Program-made: the position numbers and the translations under genes
The notes under the pieces: generated by a model
Told to the model about the DNA's origin: nothing
The model's input: the letters and a program-made list of their open reading frames with translations, nothing else
Database searches by the model: none
Shown here: positions 40,897-50,096 of the stretch, in pieces
How the letters are laid out: each line of letters starts with the position of its first letter
How positions within the stretch are numbered: position 1 is the first letter of the stretch
Assembly (NCBI RefSeq): GCF_028475105.1
Contig: NZ_CP116936.1
Location: 6,013,501 to 6,077,500 of the forward strand
Reading direction: 5' to 3'
DNA: 64,000 nt
DNA from: Micromonospora sp. LH3U1
GTDB taxonomy: Bacteria > Actinomycetota > Actinomycetes > Mycobacteriales > Micromonosporaceae

Positions 40897-42009
40897 CTGG
40901 CGACCAAACGGCGGGAGTACGACGAGGACGACGTACGGGTCCGACCCGGGAAGTCGTCGCGCCCACGTACGCGCACCCGCCCCCAGCACGCCGACGCCGT
41001 GGACGGCTTCGTCATCGCCGTCGACCGGGGGCGCTACACCTGCGTACTGGCCGGGGCCGAGCGCGGCGTGGTCGGGGCCGAACTGCCCACGGTCACCGCG
41101 ATGCGGGCCCGCGAGCTGGGCCGCAAGTCGGTGGTGGTGGGCGACCGGGTCAGCCTGGTCGGCGACACGTCCGGCGCGGAGGGCGCCCTCGCCCGTATCG
41201 TCCGGATCGCCGAGCGCCGCTCGGTGCTGCGCCGCACCGCCGACGACGACGAGACCACCGCCGAGGGTCGGCTGGAACGGGTGGTGGTGGCCAACGCCGA
41301 CCAGTTGGTGATCGTCAGCGCGCTGGCCGATCCGCCGCCGCGCACCGGGTTCATCGACCGCTGCCTGGTGGCCGCGTACGACGCGGACGTCGAGCCGCTG
41401 CTCTGCCTCACCAAGGCCGACCTGGCCGGGCCGGAGGAGGTGCTGGGCTACTACACCGAGTTGGAGCTGCCGTACGTGCTGAACCGCCCCGACGCCGACC
41501 TGGGCGCGCTGCGCGCACTGCTCGGAGGCCGGGTCTCGGTGCTGGTCGGGCACTCCGGGGTGGGCAAGTCGACGCTGGTCAACCGCCTCGTCCCGGACGC
41601 GCTGCGCGCGGTCGGCGTGGTCAGCGCCATCGGCCGTGGCCGGCACACCTCCACCAGCGCGGTGGCGCTGCGGCTGCCACCGGTGCCCGGCGTCGACACC
41701 GACCCGGGTTGGATCATCGACACCCCCGGGATCCGCAGCTTCGGGCTGGCGCACGTCTCGGCCGACAGCCTGCTGCACGGCTTTCCGGACCTGGTCGAGG
41801 GCACCGTCGACTGCCCGCCCAACTGCCAGCACACGGCCGACGAGGCCGACTGCGGGCTGGACGCCTGGGTGGCTGCCGGCAAGGCCGACCCGCGCCGGCT
41901 GGCCTCGTACCGCCGGCTGCTCGCCTCCCGCGCCGGCGAGGGTGACTCGCGCGGCGAGAGCGACCAGCGCGGGCCCGGCGAAGGTGACCGGCGCGGGCCC
42001 GACGAGTGA
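40897..42009 (+). CDS. rsgA: Ribosome small-subunit-dependent GTPase A, probable CTG start
   Basis: This roughly 370-residue circularly permuted GTPase shows G4 (LTKADL) before G1 (GHSGVGKST) and G3 (DTPG), then a zinc knuckle CPPNCQH...C. It acts in 30S maturation. The frame is open upstream of GTG 40999, and the residues encoded there (REYDEDDVRVRPGK, RTRTRPQHADA) match the conserved N-terminus of actinobacterial RsgA. The only codon positioned behind GAGAAGAGGA (40881-40890) is CTG 40897, so initiation at CTG is proposed. Confidence 0.9.
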   Translation: MATKRREYDEDDVRVRPGKSSRPRTRTRPQHADAVDGFVIAVDRGRYTCVLAGAERGVVGAELPTVTAMRARELGRKSVVVGDRVSLVGDTSGAEGALARIVRIAERRSVLRRTADDDETTAEGRLERVVVANADQLVIVSALADPPPRTGFIDRCLVAAYDADVEPLLCLTKADLAGPEEVLGYYTELELPYVLNRPDADLGALRALLGGRVSVLVGHSGVGKSTLVNRLVPDALRAVGVVSAIGRGRHTSTSAVALRLPPVPGVDTDPGWIIDTPGIRSFGLAHVSADSLLHGFPDLVEGTVDCPPNCQHTADEADCGLDAWVAAGKADPRRLASYRRLLASRAGEGDSRGESDQRGPGEGDRRGPDE

Positions 42010-42037
42010 GCCGACGGGCGTGGGCTAGGTTGCCGGC

Positions 42038-42856
42038 ATGACCGGGTACGCCGACGACCTCGCCCTCGCCCACCTGCTCGCCGACCGGGCGGACGCCATC
42101 GCCACGGCCCGGTTCCGCGCGCTCGACCTGCGCGTCGAGTCGAAGCCCGACCTGACGCCGGTCTCGGACGCGGACACCGCCGTGGAGCGGGAGATTCGCG
42201 CCCTGCTGGCCGAGCACCGGCCGGCCGATGGGCTGCTCGGTGAGGAGTACGGCGCGCAGCCGTCCGCCGACCCGAACGGCCGCCGGTGGATCATCGACCC
42301 GATCGACGGCACCAAGAACTTCGTCCGTGGCGTTCCGATCTGGGCCACCCTGATCGCGCTCTACGACGGCGACCGGCCGGCGGTCGGCGTGGTGTCCGCC
42401 CCGGCGCTCGGACGACGCTGGTGGGCGAGCGCGGGCGCGGGCGCGTACGCCGGACCGGGCCCCGCCGCCGGCGAGCGGATCGGGGTGTCCGCGGTGCGCC
42501 GGATCGCGGACGCCAGCTTCTGCTACTCGTCCCTCAACGGCTGGGAGAGCGCAGGGCGGCTCGACGCGGTGCTCGACCTGATGCGGGCCAGTTGGCGCAG
42601 CCGGGCGTACGGGGACTTCTACGGCTACGTGCTGTTGGCCGAGGGGGCACTGGACGTGATGGTCGAGCCGGAGTTGTCACTGTGGGACGTGGCAGCACTG
42701 GTGCCGATCATCACCGAGGCGGGTGGCACGGTCACGGATCTGTTCGGCCAACCGGCCCCGGCTGGCGCCCCGGGCACCGACAGCAGCGTGGTGGCCACCA
42801 ACGGTGTGCTGCACGCCGACATCCTCGCCCGCCTCGATCGACCAGCCGAGCGCTGA
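42038..42856 (+). CDS. hisN: Histidinol-phosphatase, inositol-monophosphatase family
   Basis: The 272-residue enzyme has the metal-binding motifs of the IMPase superfamily: LGEEYG, then IDPIDGTKNFVRG with the catalytic aspartates, and ELSLWDVAALVPIITEAGG. The order aroA-rsgA-hisN is shared by many actinobacteria, where HisN dephosphorylates histidinol phosphate. A generic inositol-phosphatase activity cannot be excluded by sequence. Confidence 0.92.
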   Translation: MTGYADDLALAHLLADRADAIATARFRALDLRVESKPDLTPVSDADTAVEREIRALLAEHRPADGLLGEEYGAQPSADPNGRRWIIDPIDGTKNFVRGVPIWATLIALYDGDRPAVGVVSAPALGRRWWASAGAGAYAGPGPAAGERIGVSAVRRIADASFCYSSLNGWESAGRLDAVLDLMRASWRSRAYGDFYGYVLLAEGALDVMVEPELSLWDVAALVPIITEAGGTVTDLFGQPAPAGAPGTDSSVVATNGVLHADILARLDRPAER

Positions 42857-42882
42857 CCCCCGGCAACCTCTATCCTCGCCAG

Positions 42883-43770
42883 GTGGTCTCCTCCAGTTGG
42901 TGCTTCCTCGCGGCGATGATCGTCGCGTACGGCTTCGCCAACCTGCTCCAGTCGGTGGCGGCGGCCCGCACCACGGTCCACAACACCTTCGATCCGGGCC
43001 TGCTGCTGCGCCTCGCCGGGCACCGGACGTACCTGGTCGGCCTCGGCTGTCAGATCGGCGGATTCGTGCTCGCCTTCCTGGCCCGGCGGGACCTGCCGCT
43101 GTTCCTCGTGCAGGCCAGCGTGGCCGCCGGGCTCGGGGTGACCGCCATCCTCGGGGTGCTGGTGCTGAAGTGGCGGCTGCCGGCGGCGGAGGTGGTGCTG
43201 CTGGCGCTGCTCTTCGCGGGGATCACCGCGCTGGTGCTGTCCGCCCGGCCGGCGCCGTCGAAGCAGCTCGGCATCGCCGGCTCGATCGCCCTGCTGGTGG
43301 CGCTCGGCGTCATCGCGGTGCTCGGCTTCTTCGCCGTCCGGTTGTGCGGGGCACCTGGTTCGGTGGCCCTCGGATCGCTGGCCGGGCTGGCGTTCAGCTC
43401 AGCCGCGGTCGCCGCTCGGCCACTGGCGTCCGCGCCGTCCGCCGAGGCGTTCCTCGCCGACCCGCTGTTCTACCTGCTGATCGCCCACTCGATCGTCGGT
43501 CAACTGCTGCTCGGTCTGGCCATGCAGCGCGGCTCGACGACCGCCGCGGTCGCCGCGATGGACGCCGCCGGCGCGGTGCCGGCCGCGATCGTCGGCCTGC
43601 TGCTGCTCAACGACAAGATCTGGCCGGGTCGGGAATGGCTGGCCGCGGTCGGCTTCCTGGTCACCCTGGCCGCGGTGATCGGGCTGACCCGGTACGCCGA
43701 ACCGCAGCAGCAACGCTCGGTGGAGCGCCGCCGCGACCGGGCCATGGTCGGCGCCGGCCAGCCCGGCTGA
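42883..43770 (+). CDS. DMT-superfamily-like integral membrane protein
   Basis: The 295-residue protein has about nine or ten hydrophobic helices organised as two similar halves, as in EamA/DMT permeases. No specific substrate motif is visible. It starts at GTG 42883, 26 bases after hisN, and is probably part of the same transcript. The C-terminus is short and basic. Function is unknown beyond likely small-molecule transport. Confidence 0.75.
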   Translation: MVSSSWCFLAAMIVAYGFANLLQSVAAARTTVHNTFDPGLLLRLAGHRTYLVGLGCQIGGFVLAFLARRDLPLFLVQASVAAGLGVTAILGVLVLKWRLPAAEVVLLALLFAGITALVLSARPAPSKQLGIAGSIALLVALGVIAVLGFFAVRLCGAPGSVALGSLAGLAFSSAAVAARPLASAPSAEAFLADPLFYLLIAHSIVGQLLLGLAMQRGSTTAAVAAMDAAGAVPAAIVGLLLLNDKIWPGREWLAAVGFLVTLAAVIGLTRYAEPQQQRSVERRRDRAMVGAGQPG

Positions 43771-43795
43771 CGAACCGGGCCGGCCGACAGCCCGC

Positions 43796-44995
43796 TCAGG
43801 CCTCCACCGGCTTGCGGCGGCTCACCACCCGCTCGTAGAGCCGCTCCAACGCACCGGCGGTCCGCTCCCACGTGTAGCTGCTGCGCACCCGGTCCACCGC
43901 GGCGTGCCCGTACGCGAACCGGCCGGCGTTGTCGGCGAGCAGCCGGCGCAGCGAGACTCCGAGTGCCCGCACATCGCCGGGGGGAACCAACCGGCCGGTG
44001 ACCTCGTCGACGACGGCGTCCGCCAGGCCACCCATCGCGTAGCCGATCACCGGCACACCGCAGGCCATCGCCTCCAGCGAGACCCGCCCGGCCGAGGAGT
44101 AGTGCGGCGTGCAGGCGACCACGTCCGCCGACCTGTACCAGGTGGCCATCTGGTCGTGCGGTACACCGCCGACGAGCCGCACCTGGTCGACGACGCCGAT
44201 CTGCTCGGCCAGCTTCCGCAGCCGTCGCGCCTCCGCGTGGTTGACCAGCTGGTCGGCCGGCGGTCCACCGGCGATCACCAGCTCGGCGTCGCCGACCAGA
44301 CGCATCGCCCGGATCAGGTCCTCCTGACCGTGCCCGGCGGAGAGCGAGCCCACCGACAGGATGCGGGCGCGCTGTTCGCGTGGTGCCGCCTCGCCGTCTG
44401 GGTGGAACTGCTCGATGTCCACGCCGGCCGGCACCAACGCGACCGAGCTGCGTTGCAGGCCCATCCGGGTCAGCTCGTCGACTTCGTCGTTGGACTGGGC
44501 CACGGCGATGTCCACCGCCCGGGTCAGCGCGCGTTCCAGCGTGATCCGCTCCCCCGGCCCACCGTAGTGGCCGCCCAGGTGACGCAACTGCTCGACGCCG
44601 AGCGAGTGGAACGTCTGCACCACCGGGATGTCGGTCTCCCGAACGGCGTGCGCTGCCGCCAGGCCACCGATCCAGTAGTGCCCGTGCACCACCTCGGGCC
44701 GCCAGGCACCGGCCCACTCGTCGGCCAACCAGCGGCCGAACTCCGTCACGTGCGGGATCAGCTCGGCGGTGGCCAGTGGGGTGGGCGGGCCAGCGGGCAC
44801 CTGGTGCACCTGGTAGCCATCGACGTCGACCGTCACCGGCAGCCCCGGGTCGTCCCGGCGCTCGTAGAGCCGGACGTCGTGGCCGCGTTCGGCCAGCTCG
44901 GCGGCGACCCGTGCGATGTGCTGTCGAGTGCCGACCGGTGGGCCGTCGGCGTGGCGGTACGAACTGGCGTGCGCGCAGACGAGGCCGACGCGCAT
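43796..44995 (-). CDS. Family 4 glycosyltransferase
   Basis: This 399-residue GT-B enzyme has the N-terminal VGLVCAHASSY and GTRQHIARVAAELAERGHDV segments, VHGHYWIGGLAA, and the C-terminal nucleotide-sugar motif in the SAGRVSLEAMACGVPVIGYAMGG region. It is related to MshA/SqdB-type retaining transferases; the acceptor is not deducible. It is not MshA by context because no other mycothiol gene is adjacent. It stands divergent from the SDR gene. Confidence 0.9.
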   Translation of the reverse strand: MRVGLVCAHASSYRHADGPPVGTRQHIARVAAELAERGHDVRLYERRDDPGLPVTVDVDGYQVHQVPAGPPTPLATAELIPHVTEFGRWLADEWAGAWRPEVVHGHYWIGGLAAAHAVRETDIPVVQTFHSLGVEQLRHLGGHYGGPGERITLERALTRAVDIAVAQSNDEVDELTRMGLQRSSVALVPAGVDIEQFHPDGEAAPREQRARILSVGSLSAGHGQEDLIRAMRLVGDAELVIAGGPPADQLVNHAEARRLRKLAEQIGVVDQVRLVGGVPHDQMATWYRSADVVACTPHYSSAGRVSLEAMACGVPVIGYAMGGLADAVVDEVTGRLVPPGDVRALGVSLRRLLADNAGRFAYGHAAVDRVRSSYTWERTAGALERLYERVVSRRKPVEA

Positions 44996-45223
44996 GGGTC
45001 ACCTCCCTGCGATCTTTCCTCGGCGTCCTCCCGTTTCAGAGCGTCCCATTAACCTCGGGACCCGGAGTCGAAACCTGGCAGATCGGAACAGTCCCCGCGA
45101 GTGCCGCCGAAACTTGCGCCACGACAACCACAGGGCGTGGGCCTGGCCACACCGCGGGCGGCCCCCGATGATCGACAAGCGGTCCTTGGTATGACCAGGT
45201 CCAGGCGGGGGTACCGCTCAAGA

Positions 45224-46222
45224 ATGCCGCTAACCCGCAGCCTCGACGATTCGACCGTGGTGATCACCGGCGCGTCCAGCGGGATCGGCACGGCGACCGC
45301 GTACGCGTTGGCCCGCCGGGGTGTCGCCGTCGTGCTGGCCGCTCGCAGTGAGCCGGCCCTACGACAGGTCGCGCAGCGCTGCCGGGAGTTGGGTGGCGAG
45401 GCGCTGGTCGTTCCGACCGATGTGACCGATCTGGAGTCGGTGCAGCGACTGGCCGAACGGGCTGCGGCCGAATTCGGCCGGATCGACGCCTGGGTGAACA
45501 ACGCCGCGGTGAGCGCGGTGGGTCTGTTCGACGAGATTCCGGTCGCCGAGTTCCGCCGGGTGCTGGAGGTCAACCTGCTCGGGGCGGTGCACGGCATCAA
45601 GGCGGCTCTGCCGTACCTGGGCGCGGCCGGTGGCGGTGTGCTGGTCAACAACGCCTCGGTGCTGGCCGAGGTGGCCATGCCGTACCAGTCGGCGTACAAC
45701 GCCACCAAGCATGGCATCCGAGGGTTGGCCGACACGGTCCGGCAGGAGCTGCGGGTCACCGGTCGCGGTCAGATCTCCGTCTGCACCGTGCTGCCGGCCA
45801 CCATCGACACCCCGTTCTTCCGGCACGCGGCCAACTACAGCGGCCGCGAGCTGGTGCCACCACCTCCGATCTACCCACCGGAGGTGGTCGCCGAGACCAT
45901 CGTCCGGCTGCTGCGTCGGCCCCGCCGCGAGGCGTACGCCGGTGGCGCAGCCCGGCTGCTCGGCCTGCAGTGGCGGCTGGCGCCCGCGCTGATGGAGCGC
46001 GCTCTCGGCTGGTACGCCCACCGCACCCAGTTCGGGCCGGGCGCCCGGGTGGACAGCACCGGCAACGTCTTCCACGCCGACGCCCAGGCCAGCCGGGACG
46101 GTGGCTGGAACGGACGTCGCCGCCAGTTGGTGCGGATGACCGCCGCGTTCGGTCTCGCCGCCGCCGGCACTGCGGTCGGCACGATGGCGGCCATCAACCG
46201 TCGGTCCCGGTCGGACCGCTGA
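45224..46222 (+). CDS. Short-chain dehydrogenase/reductase
   Basis: The 332-residue protein has the classical SDR cofactor motif TGASSGIG, the NNAAV motif and the YNATK catalytic pair (Tyr and Lys) with upstream Ser. A C-terminal extension of about 80 residues ends in a hydrophobic segment (AAFGLAAAGTAVGTMAAI) that may tether the enzyme to the membrane. NAD(P)-dependent oxidoreduction is certain by family; the substrate is unknown. ATG 45224 is chosen over ATG 45191, which has no ribosome-binding site. Confidence 0.88.
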   Translation: MPLTRSLDDSTVVITGASSGIGTATAYALARRGVAVVLAARSEPALRQVAQRCRELGGEALVVPTDVTDLESVQRLAERAAAEFGRIDAWVNNAAVSAVGLFDEIPVAEFRRVLEVNLLGAVHGIKAALPYLGAAGGGVLVNNASVLAEVAMPYQSAYNATKHGIRGLADTVRQELRVTGRGQISVCTVLPATIDTPFFRHAANYSGRELVPPPPIYPPEVVAETIVRLLRRPRREAYAGGAARLLGLQWRLAPALMERALGWYAHRTQFGPGARVDSTGNVFHADAQASRDGGWNGRRRQLVRMTAAFGLAAAGTAVGTMAAINRRSRSDR

Positions 46223-46281
46223 TGCCCAGCATCGAGCGCCCGAATGCGCGAACCGTCACCGGCGCGCACAATGGGGCGATC

Positions 46282-47013
46282 ATGTCGAGCTGTCTCGTGG
46301 AAATCGACGAGTCGTCAGCGGTGGTCCGGCTGACCGGTGTGCTCGACGCCGCCGGAGCCGAGGCGGTCCGCGGCGCGCTGCTCGCCCGACTCTGCGACCG
46401 ACCCGGTCCGGTGGTCGCCGACGTGACCGGGCTGCGGGTCGCCGACGCGGCGGGGCGGGGCGTCTTCGCCGAGGTTCGCCTGGAGGTCGCCGACTGGCCC
46501 GCCGCGGATCTGCTGCTGTGTGACCCGGTGGTCGACGGGCCCGACCACGCGGACGCTGGGGTGCCGACCTGGCCGACCGTGGACGGCGCGCTGGCCGCGA
46601 TCGCGGCAGCACCGCTGGCGGCGGTGCTCACCGCGGATCTGGCCCCGACCGTGGGAGCCGCCCGGCAGGCCCGGGATCTGGTCAGCACCGGTTGCCGACG
46701 ATGGGACATGCCGACGCTCACCGACCCCGCGTGCATCGCCATCACCGAGATGGTCAACAACGTGGTGGCGCACGCCCGCACCCCGATGACGGTGCGGCTG
46801 GCACCCCAGGACAGCACCCTGCATCTGGCGGTCCGCGACCACTCCCCGCTTCGGCCGACGTTCGCCGGGTTGGCCCCGCCGACCCGGGCCGGTGGCCGGG
46901 GCCTGCTGCTGATCAACTCGATGGCCCGTCGCTGGGGCAGCAGCGTCGTACCGGACGGCAAGGTCGTCTGGTGCGTGCTGCACCCGGACGACGAGGCCTC
47001 TCTCCTCGACTGA
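46282..47013 (+). CDS. STAS-like plus RsbW-like ATPase fusion regulator
   Basis: The 243-residue protein joins an N-terminal STAS-like domain (VEIDESSAVVRLTGVLDAAG, VVADVTGLRVAD) to a C-terminal HATPase domain (residues about 125-240) with N-box ITEMVNNVVAHAR and a GRGLLLINSMA lid. This places an anti-anti-sigma-like fold and an anti-sigma kinase-like fold in one chain. No sigma factor is adjacent. ATG 46282 is chosen; ATG 46222 (TGATG junction with the SDR gene) is possible. Confidence 0.8.
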   Translation: MSSCLVEIDESSAVVRLTGVLDAAGAEAVRGALLARLCDRPGPVVADVTGLRVADAAGRGVFAEVRLEVADWPAADLLLCDPVVDGPDHADAGVPTWPTVDGALAAIAAAPLAAVLTADLAPTVGAARQARDLVSTGCRRWDMPTLTDPACIAITEMVNNVVAHARTPMTVRLAPQDSTLHLAVRDHSPLRPTFAGLAPPTRAGGRGLLLINSMARRWGSSVVPDGKVVWCVLHPDDEASLLD

Positions 47014-47102
47014 CGGGGCTTTTCGCCTCCGCTGCCGGTTTCGCCGTGGCACGGCCGACGGTGCTCCGGTTACGGCGGGAGGGCAGCGGGTAGTGATCAG
47101 AC

Positions 47103-47675
47103 ATGCGCGACAACGAGTTCCCGACCCCCGTGTCCGACACCGAGGCCCAAGGGCTGCCCGACACCGCCGATGACGACTCGACCGCCAACGACGACGTGCT
47201 CACCGGGCGCGAGGCGGACGGCCCGGACCCGGCCCAACTGCCCGGCGACCGTACGCCGGTCGCGGTGGACCGGTTCGGGACGACCGCCGAGGAGCAACTG
47301 GACGGCGAGTCGTTGGACTACAAGCTCGACCGAGAGGTCTACGAGCGCCCGGCGGACGACCCGCTGGCCGGAACGATCGACCCGAAGATCGCCTTCGAGG
47401 CGGACAACCTGGAAGCCGCGGCGGAGGCCCAGCTGGACGCCGACGTGATGAACCCGGGGCCCACCTCGGACCCGAACTCGCCGGTCTCCCTCTACGACCA
47501 CGGTCAGCTCGGCACGGTGGCCGACGCCACGGTGGGTCGGCTGGTGGAGCCGGACGAGGGGGCGCACACCGACCAGGAGACCAACTCGGTGGCGTACGAC
47601 GCCGGAGCGGCCGGCGGCGGGGCGACCGCCGAGGAACTGGCCATCCACGAGACGGAGCCGCCGCGCTCGGTCTGA
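47103..47675 (+). CDS. DUF5709 family protein
   Basis: The 190-residue protein is very acidic and hydrophilic, without membrane segments or cysteines. The central GTTAEEQLDGESLDYKLDRE segment is typical of DUF5709, a family of actinobacterial proteins of unknown role. Composition suggests a largely disordered or stress-associated protein. It is convergent with the response-regulator gene, 6 bases away. Confidence 0.8.
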   Translation: MRDNEFPTPVSDTEAQGLPDTADDDSTANDDVLTGREADGPDPAQLPGDRTPVAVDRFGTTAEEQLDGESLDYKLDREVYERPADDPLAGTIDPKIAFEADNLEAAAEAQLDADVMNPGPTSDPNSPVSLYDHGQLGTVADATVGRLVEPDEGAHTDQETNSVAYDAGAAGGGATAEELAIHETEPPRSV

Positions 47676-47681
47676 CCGGGG

Positions 47682-48353
47682 TCAGTCGTCCAGGCCGCGT
47701 TCGATGGCGTACCGGGTCAGCTCGACCCGGTTGTGCAGTTGCAGCTTGCCCAGGGTGTTCTGCACGTGATTCTGCACGGTGCGGTGCGACAGCCCGAGCC
47801 GCTGCGCGATCTGCTTGTACGACAGCCCCTTCGCGACCAGCCGCAGCACCTCCGTCTCCCGGTCGGTGAGCTGGGGCGTCGCGGGCTCCGCGTTGCCGGC
47901 CGGGTCGGCCCCCTGCCCCGGCCCGGCGGCCAGCCGGCGGTACTCACCGAGGACGAGCCCGGCCAGGCCGGGGGTGAAGATCGCGTCGCCGGCCGCGGTA
48001 CGGCGGACCGCCTCGAGAAACTCGGCGGGCGCGGTCGACTTCACCAGGTAACCGGTGGCCCCCGCCTTGACCGCGTCCAGCACGCTCTGCTGTTCGCCAC
48101 TGGCGCTGAGCATCAGCACCCGGACGTCGGGCAGTGCCGCGCGCAGCCCCAGGATCACCTCCACGCCGGAGATGTCCGGTAGTTGCAGGTCGAGGACGAC
48201 CACGTCGGGCCGGGCGGCGGCGGCCACCCGGATGGCCTGTCGCCCCTCGCCGCTTGTCGCCACGACCAGGAATCCGGCCTCGGTCAGGTCGCGGGCCACG
48301 CCCTCGCGCCACATCGGATGGTCGTCGACCACCATCACCCGGGTCGGGTTCAC
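47682..48353 (-). CDS. NarL/LuxR-type response regulator
   Basis: The 223-residue regulator has an N-terminal receiver domain with Asp10/Asp11, phosphoacceptor Asp55 (VVLDLQLPD), Ser83 and Lys105, an Ala/Pro-rich linker, and a C-terminal LuxR helix-turn-helix (LTDRETEVLRLVAKGLSYKQIA, residues about 160-185). It starts at GTG 48353 inside the kinase stop (GTGA overlap) and is its certain partner. Confidence 0.95.
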   Translation of the reverse strand: MNPTRVMVVDDHPMWREGVARDLTEAGFLVVATSGEGRQAIRVAAAARPDVVVLDLQLPDISGVEVILGLRAALPDVRVLMLSASGEQQSVLDAVKAGATGYLVKSTAPAEFLEAVRRTAAGDAIFTPGLAGLVLGEYRRLAAGPGQGADPAGNAEPATPQLTDRETEVLRLVAKGLSYKQIAQRLGLSHRTVQNHVQNTLGKLQLHNRVELTRYAIERGLDD

Positions 48354-49489
48354 CGCTGTGCCCTGGGCACGGTCAGCTCGATCTCGGTGCCGGCTTCGGG
48401 GGCCGACACGATCCGCACCGTCCCACCCAGGTCGGCCACCCGACCCCGGATCGACTGGGTCACGCCGAGCCGGCCCTGGGCGGCCGCCTCGGCGAGCCGG
48501 CCGTCGGGGATGCCCGGCCCCTCGTCGCGAATCGACACCGTCACCGTCGCCCCCTCGTCCTCGATCAGCACCCAGGCCCGCCCGCCGGCATGCCGCCCCA
48601 CGTTGTCCAGGGCCGCGCCGGTGGCGGCGGCCAACTCTCCGGCCACCCGCCGAGGCAGCGGCACGGGGGTGGCCGGGGCGGAGAGCGCCACCGCCGACGA
48701 GGCGTACCGGCCGAGCAGGGTTCGCAGGTCCACCGCGGCGGCCTCGGGGCCGTCCGGGAAAACGGCGGCGGTCGGGCCGGTGCCGGCGATCAGCGCCCGC
48801 AAGGCGGCCTCCTGCTCGCCGGCCAGCCGAGCCAGCTCGCCGGCCTCACCGGGCAGGTCCGCGCCGCGCCGCTGCACCAGCGCCAGCACCTGGAGCACCG
48901 AGTCGTGAATGCCCCGGGCCAGCCGCTCCCGCTCCCGGGTGGCGGCCTCCAACTCGACCGCGCGTTGCAGCCGTTCCTCGGCGATTGCCGCGAGCCGGGC
49001 CACGTGCCCGACCACCACTCCGGCGAGCAGCATCAGGATCACCCCGGTGAACGAGGACTGGCCGATCCGTTCCCGGGTGGCCAGGTCCGCGCCGGCGACA
49101 AGCAGTGCGGCGACAGTGCCCCGCCGCCGGCCGCCGGCGACGGCCCAGGCCAGCACCGGGCCGGCCATCCAGGCCACCCCCATGGTGGGTACGCCGGTCG
49201 CCAGCGCGGCCCGACCGACCACCCACGGGGTGGCCAGCACGACGGCCAGCACCACCCCGAGGTCGGCCAGCAGCAGCGGCCAGCGCCGCCAGGTCGGCCG
49301 GGCGTACCAGATCGCGGTCGTCCCGGTCCAGGCGATCATCACCAGGATCAGGGCACCGACGGCGTACGGGTGGGCGTACCGGTCGGCGTCGCGCACCGCG
49401 AGGGCGCAGACGTACGCCAGGGATGCCAGCCTGAACACCGTGAGCGCACGCCACAGCGGCACCTCGAATCCACCTGACGGCGACGGCAT
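48350..49489 (-). CDS. Sensor histidine kinase, HisKA_3/MacS-like family
   Basis: The 379-residue kinase has about five or six N-terminal membrane helices with almost no external domain, then a DHp of the HisKA_3 type (RERERLARGIHDSVLQVLALV, with the phosphoacceptor His) and an HATPase domain with ALDNVGRHAGG and DEGPGIPDG. Intramembrane sensing is implied, as for cell-envelope-stress kinases such as LiaS; the signal is unknown. It is coupled to the response regulator gene. Confidence 0.92.
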   Translation of the reverse strand: MPSPSGGFEVPLWRALTVFRLASLAYVCALAVRDADRYAHPYAVGALILVMIAWTGTTAIWYARPTWRRWPLLLADLGVVLAVVLATPWVVGRAALATGVPTMGVAWMAGPVLAWAVAGGRRRGTVAALLVAGADLATRERIGQSSFTGVILMLLAGVVVGHVARLAAIAEERLQRAVELEAATRERERLARGIHDSVLQVLALVQRRGADLPGEAGELARLAGEQEAALRALIAGTGPTAAVFPDGPEAAAVDLRTLLGRYASSAVALSAPATPVPLPRRVAGELAAATGAALDNVGRHAGGRAWVLIEDEGATVTVSIRDEGPGIPDGRLAEAAAQGRLGVTQSIRGRVADLGGTVRIVSAPEAGTEIELTVPRAQR

Positions 49490-49609
49490 GGCGGTCAGGA
49501 TGCCACAACCGGGCCAGCCGCGCGGCGAGCAGCGAGTGCGGTTCGGGAAACCCTGACGTACGGTGGAAAAGCCGCGAAATACTCCGAGATTTGCCGCCGG
49601 GACGGGCCC

Positions 49610-50065
49610 ATGACGAACGCAGATGCACACGCACCGCGTACGGTTGTGCCCATCGAACCTGCCCTCCTGATCGCCGACGCCTTCAACCAGGCCCAGGTGA
49701 CCGAGATTCGACACTCGGTCACCTCTTGTGCGTACGCGTCCGGGCTCACCGGCCAACGGCTGGACGACTTCGTGCTCGCGATCAACGAGTTGATCACCAA
49801 CGCGGTGCGGCACGGCGGTGGGCACGGGTGGCTACGGCTCTGGAAGGAGTCGGGCCTGCTGGTGTGCGAGGTCGCCGACCACGGGCACGGGATCAGCCAG
49901 CAGCGGCTGGGCGACCGCAGTCGGCCGGCCCCGGACACCGCGGGCGGCTGGGGCCTCTGGCTGGCCCGCGAGCTGACCGACAACATGGAGGTCAGCACCG
50001 GCGCCGCCGGCACGACCGTCCGCGTCACCACCCGCCTCTCCAGCCACAACCGCACCCCGCGCTGA
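49610..50065 (+). CDS. RsbW-like ATP-binding protein
   Basis: The 151-residue protein is a stand-alone HATPase with an intact N-box (LAINELITNAVRHGGG), a G1-like CEVADHGHGI and a GGWGLWLARELTD lid. These are features of active anti-sigma or phospho-regulatory serine kinases in actinobacteria. It is divergent from the sensor kinase gene with a 120-base gap. There is no sigma factor or STAS gene next to it, so its partner is unknown. Confidence 0.85.
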   Translation: MTNADAHAPRTVVPIEPALLIADAFNQAQVTEIRHSVTSCAYASGLTGQRLDDFVLAINELITNAVRHGGGHGWLRLWKESGLLVCEVADHGHGISQQRLGDRSRPAPDTAGGWGLWLARELTDNMEVSTGAAGTTVRVTTRLSSHNRTPR

Positions 50066-50096
50066 TCCCCGTGTCCGCGCCGTACGGCTGCGCGGC

